Of a DNA stretch of 64,000 nt, positions 1-9,341 are shown piece after piece (positions within the stretch are counted from its first letter, which is position 1; each line of letters starts with the position of its first letter). The notes beneath the pieces are model-generated. The model was given only the letters and a program-made list of their open reading frames with translations. It was not told the origin of the DNA and did not search any database. The position numbers and the translations under genes are program-made. Source of the DNA: Scatolibacter rhodanostii (GTDB lineage: Bacteria; Bacillota; Clostridia; Oscillospirales; Acutalibacteraceae); contig NZ_FZLO01000001.1 in assembly GCF_900197595.1 (NCBI RefSeq), forward strand, positions 558,001 to 622,000. Reading direction: 5' to 3'.

Positions 1-1646
1 CAATCAGTTTTAATATCGCAGACTCCATTGCAGAAGAAATGGAACGCTCGGCTGATAATATGGATAGAGTGAAAGCAGGCGTACAATATGTACTGCGACA
101 CAATTTGAATAATGGCCATACCTGTTTACCTGCCGATAAATTGTGTTTAACCGCTCAACATATGCTGGGTGTTGAGCTTTCGCAAGTACAAGATGCTATC
201 TACATACTTTGCGAAGAATTCCAACTTATTAATGAAAATTTTGAAGGAATAGATTATCTTTTTTTACCCAAACAGCATCAATGCGAAACTTATATTGCAG
301 AGCGTATGAAATTAATGCTGAAATATCCCGCACAGGCAATTCTTGATATAGACGAAGAAATTGCGCACATTGAAGAAGATAACCGTATTGAATATGCCGA
401 AACACAGAGACAAGCTATTCGCCTTGCTATGGAAAAAGGCGTTTTGATTTTGACGGGAGGCCCTGGCACAGGAAAGACAACCACGCTAAATGCTATTATT
501 CAAATTCTAAAAGAAAAAGGTGAAACCGTCTTGCTAGCTGCCCCTACAGGAAGAGCTGCAAAACGAATGAGTGAATTAACAGGAGAAGAAGCGAAGACTA
601 TCCACCGTTTATTACAGGTGGAATGGGATGAAAAAGATCGTCCTGTATTCAAGAAAAGCGAAAGAGACCCCTTAGAATGTGATTGTTTGGTTATCGATGA
701 GCTTTCTATGGTAGATTCTTATGTATTTGAAAGTGTATTGCGAGCCTTGCCACTTTCTTGTCGTGTTATTTTTGTTGGTGACAGTGACCAGCTTCCCTCT
801 GTTGGAGAAGGCAATATATTAAAAGATTTAATTGATTCCGCTCTTTTTGCCACCGTACAGCTAAAAGAAATTTTCCGTCAATCTATGCAGAGTTTAATTG
901 TGACTAACGCGCATCGAATTGTAGAAGGTGAAATGCCTGTTCTACGAGCGAGAGACAATGATTTTTTCTTTATGCCGTATGAAGACAAATTGGCAGCGGC
1001 AGATGTTATCGTATCTTTATGCGCAAACCGGCTTCCCAAGAGTTATCATTATTCTCCTGTGACAGATATACAGGTCCTATGTCCAGGGCGTAAAGGGGAA
1101 CTTGGCACATACGAACTCAACAAAACACTAAGAGAAGCTGTAAATCCAAAAGCCAAGGAGAAAAATGAAATAAAAATTGGGGGAGAACTCTATCGCCTAG
1201 GTGACAAAGTTATGCAAGTACGCAATAATTACCAACTGCCTTGGGCGCGTGAAGATGGCACACAAGGCGAAGGTGTATTCAACGGAGATATGGGTATTAT
1301 TGTAGAGATTGATAAACCAGCTGCAACCCTCAAAGTATTAATAGATGATAAATTTGTTACTTATGATTTTGAACACGCCGGTTCAGAACTGGAGCTAGCT
1401 TACGCAGTAACGGTACATAAAAGTCAAGGAAATGAGTTTTCAGCTGTTATTATTCCTGTGCTTGGGACAGTGTCAAATCTTTCCTATCGAAATCTGCTTT
1501 ATACCGCTATTACCCGTGCAAAAAATCTAGTCATTTTAGTGGGACAATATGAAACCATTGCTAGAATGGTTCAGAATAACAAGAGAACAAAACGATATAC
1601 TGGCCTGGTTCGTTTTTTGAAAGAGAATCACTCCGATAGCTTATAA
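1..1646 (+). CDS. recD2: RecD2-type (RecD/TraA) SF1 helicase, 5' end missing
   Basis: This is the C-terminal part of an SF1B DNA helicase of the RecD2 (YrrC) family, which acts in DNA recombination and repair without RecBC. The frame starting at base 3 is open to the left edge (ISFNIADSIAEE before the first visible Met), so the first in-window ATG at 39 is internal. Known RecD2 proteins have roughly 730-750 residues, so about 200 residues lie outside. Visible motifs are Walker A GGPGTGKT (nt 456-479), Walker B VIDELSMVD, motif III GDSDQLPSVG, the UvrD-like C-terminal motif VTVHKSQGNEF and motif VI YTAITRAKN. A conjugative TraA relaxase-helicase is unlikely because the neighbours are core genes. 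Confidence 0.9.
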   Translation, partial: ISFNIADSIAEEMERSADNMDRVKAGVQYVLRHNLNNGHTCLPADKLCLTAQHMLGVELSQVQDAIYILCEEFQLINENFEGIDYLFLPKQHQCETYIAERMKLMLKYPAQAILDIDEEIAHIEEDNRIEYAETQRQAIRLAMEKGVLILTGGPGTGKTTTLNAIIQILKEKGETVLLAAPTGRAAKRMSELTGEEAKTIHRLLQVEWDEKDRPVFKKSERDPLECDCLVIDELSMVDSYVFESVLRALPLSCRVIFVGDSDQLPSVGEGNILKDLIDSALFATVQLKEIFRQSMQSLIVTNAHRIVEGEMPVLRARDNDFFFMPYEDKLAAADVIVSLCANRLPKSYHYSPVTDIQVLCPGRKGELGTYELNKTLREAVNPKAKEKNEIKIGGELYRLGDKVMQVRNNYQLPWAREDGTQGEGVFNGDMGIIVEIDKPAATLKVLIDDKFVTYDFEHAGSELELAYAVTVHKSQGNEFSAVIIPVLGTVSNLSYRNLLYTAITRAKNLVILVGQYETIARMVQNNKRTKRYTGLVRFLKENHSDSL

Positions 1647-1729
1647 TACCGATACGAGAGATTACAAGTTTACGGTACATTTATTAACGCTCTACTTTTT
1701 GTAACGCAAACTATTACCGACTGCTTTTC

Positions 1730-1758
1730 TTGAAAAAAACAGGTAGGTATGGTATAAT
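1730..1758 (+). promoter_or_regulatory. Sigma-A promoter upstream of miaB
   Basis: A -35 TTGAAA (1730-1735) and a -10 TATAAT (1753-1758) are separated by 17 bp. TG at 1750-1751 makes an extended -10. A transcript starting near 1765 would have about 175 nt before miaB. Confidence 0.75.
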
Positions 1759-1764
1759 GATGAC

Positions 1765-1940
1765 GTTCAACAAGAAGCTTAAAATTCAAATTAGCTAAGG
1801 AAGATTGAGCTATCGTTGACACAAAGAACTGTTCGAACTTAATCAAAATCTATACCGCCCAGTGATTCGCAATTGAAGTCTTTTTTTAACAATAAACAAA
1901 CACGATATTTGTTCTTATACATAATAAAGGAGTTGACATT
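1765..1940 (+). other. Unassigned 175-nt leader (or small RNA) before miaB
   Basis: There is no coding sequence between the promoter and miaB. The 5' end (TTCAA, 1766-1770) can pair with TTGAA at 1873-1877, which is followed by seven T residues (1881-1887). There is also a GTTCGAAC palindrome near 1833. This could be a ~120-nt RNA with paired ends or simply a leader. No known RNA family was recognised, and the hairpin just before the T run is weak. Confidence 0.3.
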
Positions 1941-3350
1941 TTGACAGAAACAACGGCGGTAGCCGAGCTTTCACGGCAAGCAGCTTTTTCGGCTGACGTG
2001 GCAGAAATTATGAATATCCGTAAAAGAGGGGAGACTCCTCTTGCATTTGTACGAACATATGGCTGTCAGCAAAATGTAGCTGATGGAGAAAAAATCAAAG
2101 GCATGCTTTTTGAAATGGGATTTTCTTTCACAGAGAATCAAGAAGAAGCAGATTTTATTCTTTTTAATACATGTGCAATCCGAGAACATGCTGAAGACAG
2201 AATTTTTGGTAACGTAGGCGCTCTTAAACATATCAAAGCCCGAAATCCATCTGTTTTGATTGCTGTTTGCGGTTGTATGATGGAGCAAGAAAAGATAGCT
2301 GAAAAGATGAAAAAGTCATTTCCTTTTGTCAGCATTGTTTTTGGAACCCACGTTTTGCACCAATTGCCGGAAATGCTTTATAAAACGGTAACAGAATCGA
2401 AGCGTGTGTTTATGCGAGGCCATGAACAGAAAGAAATCTATGAAGGTTTGCCGGTTCGCCGAGACGGCAAGTTCAAAGCTTGGGTTACATTGATGTATGG
2501 TTGTGATAATTTTTGCACATACTGCATTGTTCCGCATGTACGTGGACGTGAGAAAAGCCGTAAATCAGATGATATTTATCGTGAATTTAAGGAACTGGTA
2601 GAGGCAGGGTATAAAGAAATCACCTTGTTAGGACAAAATGTAAACTCCTATGGTAAAGGGCTGGAAGAAGAAATCAATTTTGCAAAACTACTGGAACGCT
2701 TAGACAGTATTGATGGTGATTATCGCATTCGTTTCATGACCTCTCACCCAAAAGATGCTACACCAGAGTTATATGACGTGATTGCAAAAAGCCGTCATAT
2801 TCCTCATTATATCCATCTTCCGTTTCAATCTGGTAATGACAGAGTTCTCAAGGCTATGAACCGCCATTATAACAGAGAAAAATATCTTTCTCTCGTTCAA
2901 TATGCCCGAAAAGTGATGCCAGATATCAGTTTCACATCAGATGTCATTGTGGGTTTTCCTGGGGAAACCTATGAAGAGTTTAAAGATACGCTAACTTTGA
3001 TTGAAGAAGTGGGCTATACATCGCTCTTTACGTTTATTTTCTCAAGCCGCGATGGTACTCCTGCTGCCAAAATGCCAGATCCCGTTTCCTATAAAGAGAA
3101 AACAGTTTGGTTTCAAGAACTTTTAGATTTGCAGGAAAGTATCTCTGCTGCACGATGTGGGGATATGGTTGGAAAAAAAGAGATGGTATTGGTAGAAAAC
3201 AAAGTAGAGAAAACAGGCCTTTTATCTGGTAGAACCGCAGGAAATATGATTGTTGATTTCCCCGGTGAAGACGAGTTAATCGGCAATTTTGCCGAAGTGA
3301 CTATAACAGAAGCCAAAAATTATGTGCTGAAAGGGAAGCTTTCAGATTGA
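1941..3350 (+). CDS. miaB: tRNA-2-methylthio-N6-dimethylallyladenosine synthase MiaB
   Basis: MiaB is a radical-SAM methylthiotransferase that converts i6A37 to ms2i6A37 in tRNAs reading UNN codons. The N-terminal UPF0004 domain has its three cluster-binding cysteines (YGCQQN near residue 33, NTCAIRE, CGCMMEQ). The radical-SAM motif is C188-x3-C192-x2-C195 (CDNFCTYC), and a TRAM-like domain ends the protein. The 469 residues are normal for the family. The start is TTG at 1941 after AAAGGAG (1927-1933). miaA, which makes the i6A substrate, lies downstream in the same run of genes (8384), so both steps of the modification are encoded together. Confidence 0.95.
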   Translation: MTETTAVAELSRQAAFSADVAEIMNIRKRGETPLAFVRTYGCQQNVADGEKIKGMLFEMGFSFTENQEEADFILFNTCAIREHAEDRIFGNVGALKHIKARNPSVLIAVCGCMMEQEKIAEKMKKSFPFVSIVFGTHVLHQLPEMLYKTVTESKRVFMRGHEQKEIYEGLPVRRDGKFKAWVTLMYGCDNFCTYCIVPHVRGREKSRKSDDIYREFKELVEAGYKEITLLGQNVNSYGKGLEEEINFAKLLERLDSIDGDYRIRFMTSHPKDATPELYDVIAKSRHIPHYIHLPFQSGNDRVLKAMNRHYNREKYLSLVQYARKVMPDISFTSDVIVGFPGETYEEFKDTLTLIEEVGYTSLFTFIFSSRDGTPAAKMPDPVSYKEKTVWFQELLDLQESISAARCGDMVGKKEMVLVENKVEKTGLLSGRTAGNMIVDFPGEDELIGNFAEVTITEAKNYVLKGKLSD

Positions 3351-3378
3351 CAAGGGAGTATCCCTGAAAGGAGCTATT

Positions 3379-3804
3379 ATGAATATTATTGAAAGTACAA
3401 AAGAACTTGGAAAAAACATTCAGAACGATGAATTGTATATTAAATTACAGATGTTAGAGCGTGCCTGTGAAGAGGACGAAGAAATTCAAAATTTACTGGG
3501 CGAATTGAATTTAAAAAGACTGGCCGTACACAATGAGGCACAAAAAGAAGAGCGTGACGAAGACAAAATTGTAGCATTGACAGAAGAACATCAGAAAATT
3601 TTGGATGCGTTGCTTGCAAACGAAAAAATGAAAGAATACAATGCTACAAAAGATGAATTTGATAAAATGGTTAAATACATGAACGGTATTATCTCCGGCT
3701 GTGCCGATGGAAATGATCCGGATGGATATGATGATGATTACGAGAATTCCACCTGTGGCTCTTGTAGCTCAGGCGGATGTGCAGGTTGCAGTGGATGCCG
3801 CTAA
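3379..3804 (+). CDS. YlbF/YmcA-family protein with a cysteine-rich tail
   Basis: Residues 1-110 are a charged, helical YlbF/YmcA-type domain. In Bacillus subtilis, relatives (YlbF, YmcA, YaaT) form the Y-complex, bind iron-sulfur clusters and affect RNase Y-dependent RNA processing, competence and sporulation. The tail, after an Asp/Tyr-rich linker, is CGSCSSGGCAGCSGC, with five Cys in 15 residues, suggesting metal or cluster binding (inference). The start is ATG 3379 behind AAAGGAG. It sits between miaB and mutS with short gaps, as in other clostridia. Whether it acts in the Y-complex here is not known from sequence. Confidence 0.75.
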   Translation: MNIIESTKELGKNIQNDELYIKLQMLERACEEDEEIQNLLGELNLKRLAVHNEAQKEERDEDKIVALTEEHQKILDALLANEKMKEYNATKDEFDKMVKYMNGIISGCADGNDPDGYDDDYENSTCGSCSSGGCAGCSGCR

Positions 3805-3834
3805 AAATCGAATTTGAATATAGGGAGTGAAGAT

Positions 3835-6444
3835 ATGGCTGACTATTCCCCGATGATGCGGCAATATCTTGAAATGAAAGAAAAGCATCCAAATACGATT
3901 CTGTTTTTTCGTTTGGGTGACTTTTATGAGATGTTTTTCAACGATGCCAAAACGGTTTCTAAAGAACTTGAAATAACACTGACCGGCAAAGATTGCGGTC
4001 AAAATGAGCGGGCGCCGATGTGTGGTGTACCTTATCACAGCGCAGAGGGCTATATTGCCAAACTGGTTGCCAAAGGCTATAAGGTAGCAATTTGCGAACA
4101 AGTTGAAGACCCAAAAAAAGCTAAAGGACTTGTACAACGTGATGTTATTCGTGTCATAACCCCCGGTACCATTTTAGAAAATAGTATGCTTGATGAAAAC
4201 AAAAATAACTATATTTGCTCCCTTTATTTTGAGAAAATGCAGGTAGGGATTTGTTTTGCGGATGTTTCGACCGGTGAGCTTCAGGTTAACCAACTTTTTG
4301 CAAAAAATAAAGCAGAGCTTGAATACCAAATTATCAATGAAATGTCTCGTTATAGACCAAGTGAGATTTTATTTAATCCACAAACCACTGATTTAACAGG
4401 ACTGTCAGATTTTATTAGAGAGCGTCTAGATGCTTCAGTTGAGTGTATGGATTTTGAAGAATATAATTTATCTACTGCAGACATAGCCATACAAACACAT
4501 TTTCATAAAACAACGGATGAACTCGCCTTGGCAGATAAGCCCATGATTTTGCTGTCTTTGAGTGCGCTTATTACCTATTTAAAGCGCACTCAAATCAGTG
4601 GTACCGAGAGTTTGCAAGATTTGCATTACGCCAATCAGATTGTCATGTCTCTTGATATTAATGCCAGACGAAACCTTGAACTGACAGAAACCATGCGCAA
4701 TAAAGAAAAGCGCGGTTCACTTCTATGGGTACTTGATAAAACACAAACTGCTATGGGAAAAAGGCTTATAAAAACATGGGTAGAAGCTCCTCTGCTTAGC
4801 CCTGCTAAAATTACACTGCGCCAAAATGCAGTAGAAGAACTCTATAAAAACATGCCTTTGCTAGATCAAATCAGAGAAACGTTAACAGGTGTTTTTGATT
4901 TAGAACGAATTATGACTCGAATTGTCTATGGTTCTGCTAACGGGAGAGAACTGCGTTCTTTGGCCGCAACTGCCTCAAAAGTACCTGCACTAAAAAAGAT
5001 AATCGGCAACTGTGACTCTACATTGCTGAAGAACCTAAACAATCAAATGGATTCTTTGGTGGATATCTGTGGCTTAATCGAAAGCGCCATTGTAGAAGAG
5101 CCACCTTTTACCATTCGAGAAGGCGGCATTATTAAAACTGGCTACAACGCTGAACTGGATCTTGTGCGGGCAGATATGAATGGCGGACATGATTTAATTG
5201 CCGGCATTGAAGCAAATGAGAAGGCCAAAACCGGCATACCAAAGCTGAAAATTGGCTATAATCGTGTATTTGGTTATTACATAGAAGTATCCAATTCTTA
5301 TAAAAACTTAGTACCAGAGCATTATATTCGCAAGCAAACCATTTCTTCTGGAGAACGTTATATTACACAGGAACTTAAGGATATTGAGAATCGTATCCTA
5401 GGTGCTCAGGATCGCTCTGTAAAAATAGAAAGTGAGTTGTTTGAAACTGTTCGGCAGACGATTGCCGGCGAGTTAAACAGAGTGCAGGCAACGGCTAAAG
5501 CAATTGGTGTATTAGATGTGCTCGCTTCCTTTGCTTTTATTTCGATGAGATATGATTATACTCGCCCTGTAATTAACATGAGCGGTAAATTATATTTGAA
5601 AGACAGCCGACACCCTGTTGTCGAAAGGCTCTTAAAGGACGAGCCTTTTGTACCAAATGATGTTAATATGGATATGAATGAAAATCGAGTGGCGATTATC
5701 ACCGGACCCAATATGGCGGGCAAATCTACATTTATGCGCCAGGTAGCTATCATAACAATTATGGCACAGATAGGTTGCTTTGTTCCGGCAACTGTTGCAG
5801 AAATTGGAATCATCGACAAGATTTTTACTCGTGTGGGTGCCTCTGATGATCTTTCAGCAGGTCAATCTACTTTTATGATTGAAATGTCAGAGGTAGCTGA
5901 TATTCTGAAAAATGCCACGGCAAACAGCTTATTAATATTTGATGAGATTGGCCGTGGTACGTCGACTTTTGATGGAATGAGTATTGCCAAATCGGTACTA
6001 GAATATGTTCATCACAAGAAAAATGTGGGAGCGAAGACACTTTTTGCTACCCATTATCATGAATTAACAGATATGGAAAGTCAACTTTCAGGTGTAAAGA
6101 ATTTTAATATTGCTGTCAAAAAACGCGGTGACGATATCACCTTTTTGCGCAGAATTATTCGTGGCCCTGCTGATGACAGCTATGGAATTGAAGTAGCAAA
6201 ACTAGCAGGTGTACCCGAAAAGGTGATTAAACGAGCCAAAGAGGTTCTCTCTGAACTTGAAAATGGTGAAATGTCTCTTTCTCATCGCAGTCACGAAAAT
6301 CGATTTAGCGATGAACCTGTTCAGCTGACAATGGAAACAGCTGACGGTGAAGTCTTGCAAAAATTACAATCAATCGATGTGAATTCACTTACTCCCATTG
6401 AGTGTATGAATCAATTATTTGAACTTGTCAGTATGTTAAAGTAA
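3835..6444 (+). CDS. mutS: DNA mismatch repair protein MutS
   Basis: MutS binds mismatches and small loops and starts repair with MutL. The N-terminal mismatch-binding domain shows the conserved FFRLGDFYEMF segment (Phe-x-Glu motif near residue 30). Lever and clamp domains follow, then the ABC-type ATPase with Walker A GPNMAGKST (residue 624), Walker B LLIFDEIGRGTSTFDG and the ATHYHEL switch. I chose ATG 3835 because GGGAGTG (3823-3829) sits correctly before it; a TTG at 3814 would add seven residues but lacks a site. The length of 869 residues is typical. The C-terminus ends in the small MutS dimer/tetramer segment. mutL follows after 13 bp. Confidence 0.97.
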   Translation: MADYSPMMRQYLEMKEKHPNTILFFRLGDFYEMFFNDAKTVSKELEITLTGKDCGQNERAPMCGVPYHSAEGYIAKLVAKGYKVAICEQVEDPKKAKGLVQRDVIRVITPGTILENSMLDENKNNYICSLYFEKMQVGICFADVSTGELQVNQLFAKNKAELEYQIINEMSRYRPSEILFNPQTTDLTGLSDFIRERLDASVECMDFEEYNLSTADIAIQTHFHKTTDELALADKPMILLSLSALITYLKRTQISGTESLQDLHYANQIVMSLDINARRNLELTETMRNKEKRGSLLWVLDKTQTAMGKRLIKTWVEAPLLSPAKITLRQNAVEELYKNMPLLDQIRETLTGVFDLERIMTRIVYGSANGRELRSLAATASKVPALKKIIGNCDSTLLKNLNNQMDSLVDICGLIESAIVEEPPFTIREGGIIKTGYNAELDLVRADMNGGHDLIAGIEANEKAKTGIPKLKIGYNRVFGYYIEVSNSYKNLVPEHYIRKQTISSGERYITQELKDIENRILGAQDRSVKIESELFETVRQTIAGELNRVQATAKAIGVLDVLASFAFISMRYDYTRPVINMSGKLYLKDSRHPVVERLLKDEPFVPNDVNMDMNENRVAIITGPNMAGKSTFMRQVAIITIMAQIGCFVPATVAEIGIIDKIFTRVGASDDLSAGQSTFMIEMSEVADILKNATANSLLIFDEIGRGTSTFDGMSIAKSVLEYVHHKKNVGAKTLFATHYHELTDMESQLSGVKNFNIAVKKRGDDITFLRRIIRGPADDSYGIEVAKLAGVPEKVIKRAKEVLSELENGEMSLSHRSHENRFSDEPVQLTMETADGEVLQKLQSIDVNSLTPIECMNQLFELVSMLK

Positions 6445-6457
6445 AGTGAGGTGCTAA

Positions 6458-8374
6458 ATGCCAAAGATCAGACTCTTAGATAAACATGTTGCTGAACTAA
6501 TTGCCGCCGGTGAAGTTGTTGAGCGACCTTCATCAGTCATTAAGGAATTAGTAGAAAATGCAATTGATGCCAACTCCACTGTTATCACTGTTGAAATCCG
6601 CGGTGGCGGAAACTCTTTTATGCGTGTAACCGATAATGGAGTAGGTATTTCGAAAGAAGATGTACCAACGGCATTTTTGCGCCATGCAACCAGTAAAGTA
6701 ATAGACGAAAATGACTTGTCGGCCATTGCAACACTCGGATTCAGAGGCGAAGCGTTGGCATCTATCTCTGCTGTTGCAAAGGTAGAACTCCTTACAAAAC
6801 CAAAAGAACAGTCTATAGGTGTAAGATATACTGTGAGTGGGGGAGAATATGCCACTTTAGAAGATGCAGGTTGTCCTGACGGTACTACCATCATTATTAG
6901 AGATCTCTTCTTTAATACACCAGCGAGAATGAAATTTTTAAAAAAAGATGTAACCGAAGGCAACGCTATTTCGGGAATTTTAGATAAAATTGCGCTTTCT
7001 CATCCAGAAATATCTTTTCGTTTTATTCGTGATGGGAAAGAACAGCTTCATACGCCTGGAGATAGCAAGCTTTTCTCTGCTATTTATGCAGTTTTTGGGA
7101 AAGAATTTTCATCACACCTTTTACCTGTGCAATATGAACTGCAAAGCGTAAAGGTAAATGGCTTTATTTCTACTCCAACAACCAGTAGACCAAACCGAAG
7201 CATGCAGAACTTTTTTATTAATGGCCGTTTTATTAAAAGCAGAACCGCTGCTGCTGCCTTAGATGAAGCCTGTAAAGGTTCTATCATGATTGGAAAGTTT
7301 GCAGCCTGTATTCTTAATCTAGAAATGTCTTTTGAAGCCGTAGACGTCAACGTTCATCCGGCAAAGCTTGAAGTGCGTTTTGTAAATGAACGTCCTGTTT
7401 TTGATTCCGTTTATCATGCTGTGAAATCAGCTTTAGCAAAAGATGATTCTAAAAAAATAATGGAATTTAAGAAACCACTGCCATTGCCGGATGCTCCTGT
7501 TGAAAAAGCAGAACAAACCGTATTACATACAGAAACTTTTTCAATCCCTAGCGCTGTAAAGTCAGACAACTTCACAACAAGAGAGCCTTCTTTTTTCAAC
7601 CCTTCTATTTCATCTTTACATGACAGTGGAAACAACGGGAATTTTGAGAAACCACCTATTCCAAGATCTTTGGATTTGTTGCTAGATTCTTCCGATGAAA
7701 AGAAGCACAATGAAGTAATAAATGTGCCACAACCACAAGAAGAAATCATAAATCAGAATTTTGTGCAAGAAAACGTTCGGCAGTTCGAGGAAATGAGAAA
7801 ACCAGAAGTGGTAACGCGCTATATCGGTGAAGTCTTTGACACTTACATTATCTTGCAATATGGACCAAGCTCGATTATGTTGATAGATAAACACGCAGCG
7901 CATGAGAGAATTCTATATGAAAAACTTAAAAAGCAATCTGGTGAAAGTGCTGAACAGCTTTTATTACAGCCTGTTACCGTAACGCTTGATAAAGAAGCTT
8001 ATACACAAGTGTTATCCCATACAGACACCTTGCAACAGGTAGGTTTTGGAATAGAAGATTTTGGACCAGGATTGATTCTTGTACGTTCGGCTCCTCTTTT
8101 TTTAGATGGGACAGATGTGGGTTCTGCCTTGGATGAAATTGCAGGGTATCTAACGTCTCATAAAAATGATTTGACAACTGAGCATTTAGACTGGCTCTAT
8201 GCTAACATTTCTTGTCGTGCTGCTATAAAAGGTGGAAATAAAAGTACAAATGAAGAACTAATTGCTCTGGTTAAACAACTTGAAGAAAATCCCGAAATAA
8301 AATATTGCCCGCATGGCAGACCAATTTCCATGTTGATTAAGAGATATGATATAGAAAAACAATTTGGCAGATGA
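6458..8374 (+). CDS. mutL: DNA mismatch repair endonuclease MutL
   Basis: MutL is the ATPase partner of MutS. The GHKL ATPase domain has ELVENAIDAN, DNGVGI and TLGFRGEAL within the first 100 residues. A low-complexity linker (about 340-450) leads to the dimerisation/endonuclease domain. That domain carries the metal motif DKHAAHERILYE (about 477-488), matching the DQHAx2Ex4E pattern of nicking MutLs with Gln replaced by Lys, and the CPHGRP and C-terminal FGR motifs. So strand nicking is probably intrinsic, as in organisms without MutH. The start at 6458 follows GTGAGGTG. The 638 residues are a normal length. Confidence 0.96.
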   Translation: MPKIRLLDKHVAELIAAGEVVERPSSVIKELVENAIDANSTVITVEIRGGGNSFMRVTDNGVGISKEDVPTAFLRHATSKVIDENDLSAIATLGFRGEALASISAVAKVELLTKPKEQSIGVRYTVSGGEYATLEDAGCPDGTTIIIRDLFFNTPARMKFLKKDVTEGNAISGILDKIALSHPEISFRFIRDGKEQLHTPGDSKLFSAIYAVFGKEFSSHLLPVQYELQSVKVNGFISTPTTSRPNRSMQNFFINGRFIKSRTAAAALDEACKGSIMIGKFAACILNLEMSFEAVDVNVHPAKLEVRFVNERPVFDSVYHAVKSALAKDDSKKIMEFKKPLPLPDAPVEKAEQTVLHTETFSIPSAVKSDNFTTREPSFFNPSISSLHDSGNNGNFEKPPIPRSLDLLLDSSDEKKHNEVINVPQPQEEIINQNFVQENVRQFEEMRKPEVVTRYIGEVFDTYIILQYGPSSIMLIDKHAAHERILYEKLKKQSGESAEQLLLQPVTVTLDKEAYTQVLSHTDTLQQVGFGIEDFGPGLILVRSAPLFLDGTDVGSALDEIAGYLTSHKNDLTTEHLDWLYANISCRAAIKGGNKSTNEELIALVKQLEENPEIKYCPHGRPISMLIKRYDIEKQFGR

Positions 8375-8383
8375 GGTGAGCAC

Positions 8384-9337
8384 TTGATATCGGCAGCAGC
8401 AGTGGTAGGTCCTACCGCTTCAGGAAAAACAGCTTTTGCTATTCAACTAGCAAAACGCTTGAACGGTGAAATTATATCTTGTGATTCTATGCAAATTTAC
8501 AAAGGCTTGGCTGTTGGTACAGCAAAACCCTCGATGAAAGAACTTTTTGAAGTCAAACATCATCTAATTGATTTTTTAGACATAGAAAAACCGTTTAGTG
8601 TATCCGATTATGTTTTGACTGCAGAAACTGTAATGAAGGACGTCTGGAACAGGCAAAAGCTCCCCCTAATTGTTGGTGGAACTGGCCTATATGCACGCTC
8701 GCTTCTTTCTGGCCTTTCTTTTGAAGAGGACTGTCGCGACGATAACATTCGGCAACAGTTAACTTCTCAAGCAGAAACAGGCGGCGGACAAATGCTCTAT
8801 GAACAATTAAAAGCCATAGATTTAGCTGCTGCTAACAAAATTCACCCAAACAATACGAAAAGAGTGATTCGCGCACTAGAATTTTGTCAGGTTACGGGCC
8901 GGCTTTTTTCGGAACAAATCGAAAATTCAAAACCAGCTACACCAAAATATAATTATCTTATGTTTTGCTTAGCTTTTCAAGATCGTGAAAATTTATATAA
9001 GAGAATTAACCAAAGAGTAGAAGCTATGATTGAGAATGGCTTGTTAGAGGAGGCAAAATACCTTTACGGCAAAGTAAAAGCTGGCGCTATTTTACCAACA
9101 GTTGTACAAGCCATTGGATATAAAGAACTGTTTCCTTATTTTGAAGGGAAAGTTACTCTTGATGAAGCTGCTAATAAAATTAAACAAGAAACTAGACATT
9201 ATGCAAAACGTCAGCTTACATGGTTTAAACGAGAAAAAAATATCACCTATTTATATTTAGATGAAATCGGCATGGAGCAAGCGATTGAAGAAGCAGTTTT
9301 GCTCCTAGAAGAAAAAGGGATTTGGAAAGCGAAGTGA
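8384..9337 (+). CDS. miaA: tRNA dimethylallyltransferase MiaA
   Basis: MiaA transfers the dimethylallyl group to A37 of tRNAs reading UNN codons, the step before MiaB. The P-loop GPTASGKT is at residues 9-16. DSMQIYKGLAVGTAKP and the GGTGLYARSLL segment are family signatures, and the C-terminal ETRHYAKRQLTWFKRE helix contacts tRNA. The start is TTG at 8384 behind GAGGTGAG, nine bases after mutL. At 317 residues it has standard length. It is part of the miaB-ylbF-mutS-mutL-miaA run. Confidence 0.96.
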   Translation: MISAAAVVGPTASGKTAFAIQLAKRLNGEIISCDSMQIYKGLAVGTAKPSMKELFEVKHHLIDFLDIEKPFSVSDYVLTAETVMKDVWNRQKLPLIVGGTGLYARSLLSGLSFEEDCRDDNIRQQLTSQAETGGGQMLYEQLKAIDLAAANKIHPNNTKRVIRALEFCQVTGRLFSEQIENSKPATPKYNYLMFCLAFQDRENLYKRINQRVEAMIENGLLEEAKYLYGKVKAGAILPTVVQAIGYKELFPYFEGKVTLDEAANKIKQETRHYAKRQLTWFKREKNITYLYLDEIGMEQAIEEAVLLLEEKGIWKAK

Positions 9338-9341
9338 TCAT

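Noticed and set aside
1765-1887. 6S RNA or signal-recognition-particle RNA upstream of miaB
   Set aside because: The SRP GGAA/GAAGCAGCC loop is absent and the length and structure do not fit a 6S RNA; only a weak closing stem is present.
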